Source of the DNA: Austropuccinia psidii
Taxonomy: Eukaryota; Basidiomycota; Pucciniomycetes; Pucciniales; Sphaerophragmiaceae
Direction of reading: 5' to 3'
NCBI GenBank assembly: GCA_023105745.1
Contig: JALGQZ010000001.1
Coordinates: 55,765,937-55,829,936 of the forward strand
DNA: 64,000 nucleotides
Position 1 is the first letter of the stretch. Every line of letters starts with the position of its first letter. The translations under genes and the position numbers were made by a program. The notes under the pieces were generated by a model that was not told where the DNA came from, made no database searches, and worked only from the letters and a program-made list of their open reading frames with translations. Below, piece after piece: positions 1 through 8,475 of this stretch.

Positions 1-602
1 AGTTTGAACCTTTGAGATATGAACACATACCCAAAAAAGGTCACAAGAAATATTTAAAATAATTATACATTAAAAATAATTACCTTAAAGCTACAAAAAT
101 ACCATAAATTGGCATAAAACTTGGTTTAACTCAAAATACAATGAATAAACATGTGAAATTAATCATACCATTGGATTCCCCATGGTAAGATACACATATA
201 TCATTTTTATGGCATATCTGTAAAGTCAATATTTAATAAGTTATAAGTAATAATACCTTATAAAAAACACAAATCCCTGTTTATTTCAAAGCAAAATGAA
301 ACAGCATGTGAAATAAATGATACCATTGGATTCTCCATATAAATCCACATATAAAACAATTGAGAAGCTAAGCTCCAAATTCAATACTTAAAGAATTAAC
401 CTGAATATATGCACTTTTTTGGTCAACACCTATATTCAAGGATTTTAGCCAATATCTTTTAAAATATGCATGATAGGGTGATGAACCAAAAATAAAGTCA
501 TCACGTAATTACTGTAGGGATACATAAATGAAGTTTATTTCACAAGCTATAAACAAGGTTAAAACCTCTCAGGGATTATTGATTAAAATCAACAGAGCTG
601 TT

Positions 603-626
603 GACCACTTTGTTGTGAAAGTGGTC
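603..626. repeat. Conserved inverted repeat in LTR family A
   Basis: Nine-base arms GACCACTTT and AAAGTGGTC are separated by six bases. The same palindrome is found in the other family-A LTRs at 13232-13255, near 19365-19388 (reverse copy) and near 38403, and in slightly decayed form in the diverged LTR near 21608. Two further palindromes are shared by these LTRs: GAATATATGCA paired with TGCATATATTC, and AGAGTTAT...ATAACTCT. They lie in the probable U3 and could be protein-binding sites. Confidence 0.6.
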
Positions 627-1210
627 CAAACTTAAAAAAAAAGTAGACAGTTGGATTCTACTAGTTCATTCGTGAAGAATGATGTATTTTGTATTATAGT
701 ATTCAAGGTATACCCCTTGAAATCGTGGTTTGAAGTTTTAAATATTAAATTTTGACAGAAAAGATGAGTTACAAGAAAAATCATCAAAAATAGAGTTTTG
801 ATGATGTAATAAAATTCTCTTGGAAGCATAATAAGGTTATGCCAAGCTATTAGAATTCACTCTCTTAATTGCTGTAGCGTGTAAATATTAAAGGTTATTC
901 AGGACAAAGTTTGAGCTTAATTTGATCATTTGTGATCACTCACTGTAACCTTAAACTAAGTTTAAAAGTCATATGAGTGATAAAATTAGTGAATACTATT
1001 AGGTTATGATTAAAACTCATAAAATCCACGAATTTTGGGGTTCTGCCATGCCTTTGACGTCATCAAACTTAGAGTCATAGTGATAACTCTAAATAATGGC
1101 ATAATAATGATGTAATCATCACCAAACCTTAGAATATTGATCAATTCCAGTGGATATGATCAGTACACGTCTACTAGAAGCCTGTTTGACTCTAGGAGGG
1201 AGGTATTTAC

Positions 1211-1218
1211 TATAAATA
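1211..1218 (+). promoter_or_regulatory. TATA box of LTR A
   Basis: TATAAATA stands about 30-40 bp before a conserved CCCCTCAGACGCATC stretch that probably contains the transcription start. The box is conserved in the solo LTR (reverse, near 18753) and in the A3 LTR (near 39035), and is changed to CATAAATA in the 3' LTR of A1 (near 13850). A GTAATA at 1284 could be a splice donor for a leader intron ending at 6526. Confidence 0.6.
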
Positions 1219-1294
1219 GAGCTATTTTTTCTCTTTTTTCCCCTCAGACGCATCAAAAACATTAAATCAATAAAATTAAAAAGGTAATATCTTT

Positions 1295-1319
1295 AGGGTA
1301 TTGGTAAAAACACGTAAGG
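1295..1319 (+). repeat. Left terminal inverted repeat of the MULE
   Basis: The sequence AGGGTATTGGTAAA...CACGTAAG pairs with the right end at 5616-5640 with about three mismatches. It contains the core GTAAAAACACGTAAG, present once here and several times at the other end. The 500 bp that follow (1320-1825) are a pyrimidine-rich untranslated stretch in which I see no gene. Confidence 0.85.
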
Positions 1320-1825
1320 GGTGCCCTGGGCCCATTTTTCATTAAAAATGAAACACAACAATGCCTGTATTGGGCCAAAACATGCCCAAAAGAGGTTTTT
1401 TCCCCACAAAACCTCTCTAACTCCAAATTGTTTCAGATTTTTTTGCCCAGCCCCCCGCCCCCAAAAAAAAAGCCCAAACACCCCAACAATTCACATTATC
1501 CCTACCCCAAACCATTGTTTTTTTTTTGGAAAAACAGCATTACCAAAGCCATTTTGCAAAGCTTTTCACACTTTTTTTTCTTTTTTTCACCCAAAGACTG
1601 TATTTTCCACCACAACAACCTGCTTTCAAGCCTCCAAATTTCCAATTTTTTACCTTCCCTCATCCATTAATCCCATATTTAAACCACTTTCTTTCACTCT
1701 TAACCCCTTCTGTTCATTTTTCACACCTTTTTTCACCTCTTTTTCACACTTCGAAAGGTTCTTACCCCATTCCAAATTCCCAAATCCCCCTTTTTTTCAC
1801 TTTTACACATATTTTTCATTCAAAA

Positions 1826-3941
1826 ATGCTCCAACCCCCCACTGAAGGTGAATTTCAGACCCTTGAGCTTCTTTCGCAACATGTGCATAATGTTGCCAGG
1901 TCTCAGGGGTATGCTGTGTCCACCTTGAGGTCCAATATGACCCACAACCAAATTGAAATATGTTGTGATACGTCTGGCACCCCAAATCCCAACAAAAGAC
2001 CCTCAAAAACAGTAACCTCAAGAAAGCTTGACTGTCCTTTTAGACTTTATGCCAGGAAATATGCCAAGAGCACCACTTGGACTCTTAAAGTCAGAAATCC
2101 TGAACATAGCCATGATGCCACTGAAAATATCATGGCACATCCTGCTTTCAGGAAATTCAATGAGCAAGAAACATCCCAAATTGCTCAAATGTCTGAATCA
2201 CTCCTCATGCCAAGGCAAATTCAGGCCCAATTATGCAGCCAGAGGGAGTCTGACAGGCCTGTAATCCTTCAAGACATTTATAACCAAGTCAAGAAAATAA
2301 AGAAAGACAAACTGCAAGGCAGAAGGCCCATTGATGCTCTTATTGACACTCTCAAAGAAGAAAATTTTGTTTGGTCCTCTGCAAGGGATTCTGAGGGACA
2401 CATTACCTCCTTGTTTTTTACTCACCCCCTGGCCATAAAACTTCTGAATGGCTTTCCTCATGTCATTCTTATGGATTGTACTTATAAAACCAATAAGTAC
2501 AAAATGCCTCTTTTTCATATTGTTGGATTCAGCTCAACAAATAAGACCTTTTCTGGGGCTTTTTGTTTGATGAAGAATGAAAATGAAACTTCATATACTT
2601 GGGCATTAAATCAATACATTGAAAAGGTCCTCAACAACACCAATCTTGTTCCCCCCCCAGTTATTGTTATTGACAGGGATCTGGCCTTGAAAAACTCTAT
2701 TAAGAAGCTCTTCCCAGACTCCAAAGTCATGCTATGCATTTGGCACATCAACAAGGATGTATCTGCTCATTGCATGAAGAAAATTGGTCATGGCACTGAT
2801 TTTGAAAATTTTATGGGCCTTTGGAATCAAGTAATATACTTCTTCATTTTATTTCATGTTATTTCACTTTTTTTCTTATTATTGTCTTTATTAATGACTT
2901 TGGGATTCTTTTCTCAGCTTATGTATTCACCCACTGAAAAGTCTTTCAAAGACAACTGGAAGAAGCTTCAAAAGCAAGTTAAAAATGCTGAGGTCTTGCA
3001 GTATTTGGAAAATACTTGGCTTCCTCTAAAGGATTATTATGTGCCAGCCTGGACAAACCACCATTGCCACCTGGATGTGGGCTCCACCTCCATAGTTGAA
3101 GGTGCCCATGCCATGGTTAAACTTTGGCTACAAAAGTCCACTGGTACTCTCCTGGAGGTAGTCAGGGCACTCCACATGGCATTCAGAAAACAATTTATTG
3201 AAATTATCAACAGAATCTCCAAAGAAATGATTGTCCATGTCAAGAATTTTCCTCCACACATCTGTGCCCTCAATGGCAAGGTGTCTCATTATGCTCTTCA
3301 GATTGCCTTTGAAAATTTCAAAGCAAAATTTCCTCCAAATGAAAAATGCACCAACAAATACAACAATTATAAAGGCATTCCTTGCAAGCATAAGACCCAA
3401 AAGGCATTTGCCAAGCGCCAAAGGCTTGAATTATCAGACTTCCATCCTCAGTGGCATTTGAATTTGCCTGTGAGGGTTTTTTAATTTCTTCTTATTATTT
3501 TTTTCTTATTAACTGATTTTACTTGTCATATTCTTCTCAGACTGGTTTTCAAGGTGATGATCAAAGTGTTGAAAAAGAAAGAAAGAATGAAGCCAAGAAA
3601 ATATTTGAAGACATTGGGGAAGACCTGTTTCAAAGACCAATGGCAGAAATCACCCCAATACTCCAACATTTTCAAGATGTTTCAACTGGAAAAGTCCCAT
3701 TTGATCAAATTCCCAAGAGTCAAGAGGATGATCAATATTATGAAGACCCTCTAGAATGCAAGAATATCTGTGGAAGGCCCCAAGGAGCCAAGAATAAAAA
3801 AAAAGAGAACCTTCAAGATTTGAAATCATTGAGAGTCAAACCAAGAGAAGAGGAAGACCCCCATCAAAAGTGACCAGCACAACAACTTCCAGAACCCAGT
3901 CAAATGTCCCCTCTCCAATTATGGAAGTGGACTCATCTTAA
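1826..3941 (+). pseudogene. MULE transposase (FAR1, DDE, SWIM, AT-hook), first part of OTU fusion
   Basis: This is the transposase that would cut and insert the MULE. ATG 1826 is chosen because the sequence upstream is low-complexity. In order it has a FAR1-like zinc-binding domain (CPFRLYARK, NPEHSHD), a MULE DDE domain with Asp217 (MDCTYKTNKYKMP), Asp283 (VIVIDRDLALK) and Glu396 (SIVEGAHAM), a SWIM-like finger (GIPCKH) and an AT-hook (KRRGRPPSK). Two introns are evident: 2831-2917, 87 bp and in frame, and 3470-3540. An indel in an A9 run (about 3794-3802) puts the AT-hook one frame off, and TAA at 3939 interrupts the frame. With those exceptions the protein is full length, so it was inactivated recently, or the A-run is a sequencing error. 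Confidence 0.85.
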
Positions 3942-4893
3942 GATTCTGAAGATTCTGAGGACTCATTATCTAAATCCATCAGTTCATCAGATTCACTACC
4001 CTCAGCAAGTGAATTAAATAAATCAGAAGTAACCCTTAGAAGGTCCAGAAGATTGGCAATTGGAAGCAAAACATCACAAAGAAAATCACACAAGCCTGCC
4101 ACCAGTTTGAATATCTATGATGCAATTGACCTGACCTGTGAGCATTGTCAAAGCAACTATCACACAAGTGATGAATGCTCCAAGCTGTTTGTGAGTTTCT
4201 GATTCTTTTTAATGTAATTTTATGTTGTTTATTTTGATATTTATTCATTTTTTGAACTTATGTTATCAGATAACTGGCTCAGAAGACTTGCCCGAGTTTA
4301 TATTGAAATACACCTTCAAGGCCATCAATGTCCAGGGTGATGGAAATTGTGGCTACAGAACAGTATCCCACTTCATTTACAAGACTCAAGATCAATGGGC
4401 TGATGTCAGAGGTGACTTGGCTGAAGAAATTCAACAAAATAAAGACCTTTATGAAGCCATGAACACCTTAATTCCCTCAGTATACTCTTATTTGGAAAGA
4501 ATTGAATGGTATGAAGATGTTGGCCAGGCTCCAAAAAGAAAGTGGATGTCCATGCCTGACATGGGGGATCCAATTGCAAATAAGTATAAAAGACCAGTTT
4601 TCTTTTATTCCACAGCCCAATCTTTTTCTTTTTTCCCTTATTTCTGTCCTCCAAATGATAATCCCCCCATTTTCATTTGCTTCTTGAATAGTTGTGCTCA
4701 TTTTGTTCCTTTGGACATCATCATTTCTAAAGTTTATCCTGTCCCCCCCATTACTGTGAACTGGGAGATTCATGCCCAACCACAAGCCCTGGGGTGGGCT
4801 GATAAATTTAAGAAACACATAATGTTGTATTTGTCCAATCTTCCTCCCCCCTCTCAGAAAAAACCCACTATTTTGGAGGTTGATTCTGATTGA
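3942..4893 (+). CDS. OTU cysteine protease part of the MULE protein
   Basis: Continuing in the transposase frame, a serine-rich linker leads to a CCHC knuckle (CEHCQSNYHTSDEC), then intron 4191-4269 (GTGAGT...CAG, phase 0 on both sides), then an OTU-family protease. The motif GDGNCGYR gives the conserved Asp (codon 4339) and catalytic Cys (4348), and CAHFVPLD gives the catalytic His (4699), all in the expected order. The frame ends at TGA 4891. OTU proteases usually remove ubiquitin or related proteins. Why a transposon carries one is not known to me; protecting its transposase or altering host chromatin are guesses. The splice phases suggest one fused polypeptide rather than a separate gene. 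Confidence 0.82.
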
Positions 4894-5003
4894 ATGATTT
4901 TTGTATATACAATTTATGCCAATTATCCCCTCCTCAGTCATTTTGATTTCTTAAATCCCACCTCAGTCTCCTTTTTTATCAAACATGTGGAACTTTTGTA
5001 CTT

Positions 5004-5384
5004 GAAAATAGTCATATTACACACAAGAAAAAAAACAGTTAAAAAAAACACCCATTGCGCCTTCACTTGTGCTCCCACCCAAAAACTTTTCCCAATTCAT
5101 GAGCTTCTGGATCTTTATTGTCCAGATTGAACCCTTTAATTTAAAAAAAAATGAAGGAAATTCATAAGTGGGAAGTTATTAAATTCACTTTTTAAAAATA
5201 GGCATATTACAATGACGGGAAAAAACATTTGAAAAAAAAACTCTTTTTGCGCCTTCACTTGTCCCACCCAAAAAAATTCCCAAAATTATGGGATTCTGGT
5301 TCTTTATTCTTCACATTGAACCCTTTATTTTTAAAAAAAATGAAGGAAATTCATAAGTGGGAAGATTTTAAATGAATTTTTGAA
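5004..5384 (+). repeat. Two ~190-bp direct repeats in the MULE 3' region
   Basis: Two units, about 5004-5194 and 5195-5384, share GCGCCTTCACTTGT, CCCACCCAAAAA, ATTGAACCCTTTA and GAAGGAAATTCATAAGTGGG in the same order. The broken MULE copy at 22740-23058 keeps the same doubled arrangement in reverse, so the duplication is older than the split of the two copies. Confidence 0.75.
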
Positions 5385-5554
5385 AAAAAATATGCCATTT
5401 TTGGCATATTGGCCAAATTTGTGAAATTTGGCAAAAAAAAAAATTTGAAAAAATTTGTGCTTATTGACATGCCAAGTCGGGAAAAATATGGCAAAAAAAA
5501 ATTAAAAAACACCTCAAAACTGAGCCTAAGGAATTTTTTTGAAAATTAAGGTCA

Positions 5555-5640
5555 CTTACGTGTTTTTACCATAAATTGGTAAAAACACGTAAGTTTTTAG
5601 TAAAAACACGTAAGGGCTTACGTGTGTTTACCAACACCCT
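5555..5640 (+). repeat. Right end of the MULE with clustered terminal-repeat cores
   Basis: The last 86 bp contain the core TTACGTGTTTTTACC or its reverse GGTAAAAACACGTAA about four times in alternating orientation, ending in the terminal inverted repeat. The left end has one core only. The reversed copy at 22477-22565 shows the same cluster with substitutions. These are probably transposase-binding sites. Confidence 0.7.
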
Positions 5641-6004
5641 TAATATAAATAGTATCAATATTAATTTATAACTTTAATATTGGTAATATTATTGTGATTA
5701 ATTGTTTTTTATTAATAAAAACCAATTTTTTACGCCTTTATTGTTTGTTTGTAACAATAATAAAGTGCCATTAAGTATATTAATTATTTTCTATTAATAT
5801 ATTTATTATATTATATTATATTTTATAATATAAATAATATTATCATATTTACTTAATAATATAATTATTTTTACGCCATAATTATAATAATTCTTTATTA
5901 TTCTAATTATTTTTATCTTATTTATTTCATTTATAAGGACATTCATAGTACAATAAGTAAAATATTAGTAATTTTTACTTATTGTTTCATAGTCAAACCT
6001 TAAA
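5641..6004 (+). mobile_element. 5' LTR of element A1, second part
   Basis: The LTR resumes at TAATATAAATAG and ends in CCTTAAA, where the intact family end is CCTTACA. Compared with the 3' LTR, the stretch equal to 13921-14240 (320 bp) is absent next to the MULE. TAATAT stands at both sides of the missing piece (13915-13920 and 14235-14240), pointing to a deletion between short repeats. Confidence 0.85.
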
Positions 6005-6526
6005 TTTGGGGGCCTGGCCGTGATATTTACTCTAAAAGACTTTTAAAAAGATTCTAATTGGGATTATCCAATAATAAATTATACTTATAATCATAAAATT
6101 ATATAATAATTTTATATTTATTGATTTTAAAAGCTATTGAGGCATTTGGAAAGCAATTGTATTGTCTTAAATGTGGTTTTTCACATCCTTAGACTTGCAA
6201 AAACTTTCTTTGAGTGACTCTAGTGATTAAAAAAGATATATTATAAATCAAAAATAATTTTATATTATAAATTAATTTTATAAAAGAATCATATTCATTT
6301 TTCTTTTATTCTTTAAAAATAAAAACATAAAAAATATTTAAAAAATATATATATATATATAATTAAAAACCAATGAAAAAGTTATTTTATTCATTTTAAT
6401 TCCATTTCTTTAATTATTTTCACTTTTTAAAAGATATATAAAAGCAATTTTTACGTGAAAAATTGCCATATCTTACCAAAAAAAACACTTTTATATGAAA
6501 GACTTATACTTATTTGTCTTTTTTAG
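6005..6526 (+). other. Leader and probable primer-binding site of A1
   Basis: TTTGGGGGCCTGGCC follows the LTR directly. The same string, with one change, follows the 5' LTR of element B at 24877, although the two LTR families differ, so it is probably the primer-binding site (TGGGGGCC, two bases in). The rest is AT-rich, with no ORF. It ends in a pyrimidine tract and TTTTTTAG at 6526, a good splice acceptor, matched by TTAATTTTAG at 25099 in B. Confidence 0.6.
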
Positions 6527-7447
6527 TGTTTGAAGACAACCCAACAGAGGATCACCAAACCACTGCTGAAAGATTGGTGGAAGAAACTTGTCAAAGTTCT
6601 CCAACACCAATAATTACCAAGAAAAAGAAAGTCAAGAAATTGGACTTTCCAGGACCCACCATTCAGGACTCTGAAGGTGAGTACCTCATTTATAAATTGC
6701 TATAAGAAGAATTCCTGTTCTGAAATCCTCTTATTTCTTATTTTTCTTATAATATGACTACCAGATAAGGCTCCCAATACTCCATCCAATCAGATGGAGC
6801 TGGACTCAGAGGTAGAATTGATTCCTCAAAAGGGAAAAGGAAGGGAAATATCTCCAGTGGAACAGAATCCACACAAGGAAGTGCCTTATCCCAAAGGCAA
6901 GTCCCAGAAATGCCCATGATATCTGAACCTGAATTGGAACTAAGTATGAGTGACTCAAAAAGGTACAAATCACATTCAGAAGGCTCAAATAGACATTTAC
7001 ATGAGCCAGTACAAACAGTACTACACAGTGTACAAGGACAAAGATTGGGAAATGTTGCCCCAAATACACCAAGGAGTGATGAACTCCTGGCACATCCTGA
7101 AAAAGTTCCTCAAAGAGGAGAAAATAGTGAGATACTCCAACGGATGGAATCCACTATCATCCAAACCTCAAATCAAAAAAATCAAGGAGTACCATGCCAA
7201 AAAGAAGGAGGCAACCAAGGAAGAAGCCCCAGTAGCTTCTACCAGCAAGCCCCAAGTCAACCCACTTCCCCAAGAAGGGAAGAAAAACAAGAAAAAGAAT
7301 TGGAGAAAACAATGTTCCCCAAGCTACAGGATCCCCAAAATCCAAAAAGATGCCATGGACAATGTCTTCAACATGGCCAGAGCTTTGATGGAATTCAAAG
7401 ACAAAGAGGAACAAAGAATGAGACAACCCCATTTCCCAAAGAAATAA
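6527..7447 (+). pseudogene. Upstream ORF1 of element A1 (gag amino-terminal part)
   Basis: The frame opens directly after the acceptor at 6526. It has no nearby ATG, so it probably depends on splicing or lost its start. Intron 6677-6764 (GTGAGT...CCAG) corresponds to one at the same place in B. Downstream, the frame at 6950-7447 contains SNGWNPL and YRIPKIQKDAMDNVFNMA, closely matching LNGWHPL and YKIPKIQQDAMENVFQMA in B, so this frame was under selection. Stops near 6910-6950 separate the two parts. No catalytic domain is recognised; it is rich in Lys, Pro and Ser. It ends 1 frame away from the capsid frame that follows. Confidence 0.6.
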
Positions 7448-8475
7448 CCTTGTCTCCTGATGTTGTAAATACTTTAATAGAGCTTAAAAATAGTATTTTA
7501 CCTCTTAAAGACATTAAAAATAGTTTATTATCTTTCCAAGAAATAAATAATAGCTTATCATCCTTAACAAAACTTGTTGTACAAAATAAGAAAGAAATTG
7601 ATAACATAAAATTTATGATTGAAAATAATAAGCTAAAAGTATTAATTGACAATACTCAGAAATTAATACAAGGACAACAAGAGTTGTACAAATACATAAG
7701 TGATATCAAAGAAAAAACTTTGACAATCAATTATGACATAATTATTAATAATCTTACAGAAAAATTAAACAAATTAAGCATTTCTGTAGAACAATTTAAA
7801 GAAAAGACTTCATCACACCAAAAATTACTTTTGGACCATGTGGAAAAGAGTGATGAAGCAAGAATGCATCTGAAAGATGACATTCAAAGTGAAATAAGGC
7901 TTATTACTGAAAAAATGGATAAAATTAATGAGGCTAACTTAAATATGCCAAAGTTATCAACACCATCTTCTCACATAAGAAGCCCTGTTAAGCGTAAAGA
8001 GGAATTAACAAATCCATTCATAACAGACTTGAGTCACCAAGACAGTAACCAAGTCTTAATGAAGGAAGCACCTCAATTAAAAGAATGGCCAACATTCACA
8101 GGAGAAGGTGGATATGACCACATGTCATTTATCAAAACAATTGACATGCTGCAAGAAGATTATGCCATACCAGATGAATTAATCACGGCAAGATTACATT
8201 CATTTTTTGAAAAATCTGAAAAAAGATGGTATTATGGAATAAGGCAAACAAATGGCAAAAATACCTGGTCTTGGTGGAAACAAGAAATAATCACCAAGTG
8301 GGCTAATGATGCCTGGAGGTACAAAATAGAAAATGCATTTGAAAATTCTTTCTTTGACCCAGACAAAGACAAACCTTTAACTTGGTTCTTAAAACAAGTT
8401 GAAAGACTTAATGCATTGTACCCAGAAATGTCACAAAACCTGGTGCACATGAAAATACTCAAGAAATGTGGATGA
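7433..8475 (+). pseudogene. Gag capsid region of element A1
   Basis: The structural protein of the virus-like particle. A long, probably coiled-coil stretch (rich in Asn, Lys, Ile and Leu, about 7440-7920) is followed by a retrotransposon Gag domain with WPTFTGEGGYDH, WSWWKQEI and WFLKQVERLNALYPEMS. It has no ATG at the matching place; the same frame is open upstream to 6910. TGA at 8473 stops it, yet the frame continues into the zinc knuckle and pol, and B has GGT at about this place. So gag and pol were one reading frame, and this copy is broken by a nonsense change. Confidence 0.8.

Larger units (their letters stand above)
3..1294 (+). mobile_element. 5' LTR of Ty3/gypsy element A1, first part
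   Basis: This matches the 3' LTR beginning at 12633 almost base for base, starting at the window edge (TTTGAACC here, TGTGAACC in the 3' copy). It holds the U3 and the start of the transcribed part, and breaks off at 1294 where a MULE is inserted; the LTR resumes at 5641. Bases 1-2 (AG) agree with the end of a possible target duplication TCTAG, seen just after the 3' LTR at 14599, but the rest lies outside the window. Confidence 0.9.
1295..5640 (+). mobile_element. MULE DNA transposon carrying an OTU protease
   Basis: A 4.35-kb element interrupts the A1 5' LTR. Its ends are inverted repeats: AGGGTATTGGTAAAAACACG at the left and the reverse of AGGGTGTTGGTAAACACACG at the right, about 25 bp in all. 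It encodes a FAR1-type DNA-binding and MULE DDE transposase joined through spliced exons to an OTU protease. The 9-bp duplication expected for a MULE cannot be confirmed, because 320 bp of LTR on the right side are missing. A second, broken copy lies at 22477-23058 and 34518-35285. Confidence 0.88.

Noticed and set aside
1321..1845. ORF of 174 codons before the transposase
   Set aside because: Low-complexity Pro/Phe/Thr from a pyrimidine-rich leader; the long transposase ORF also runs through it from 1526.
2831..2917. Hydrophobic, membrane-like segment in the MULE transposase
   Set aside because: It is an in-frame 87-bp intron with GT...CAG ends; the hydrophobic residues come from its T-rich sequence.
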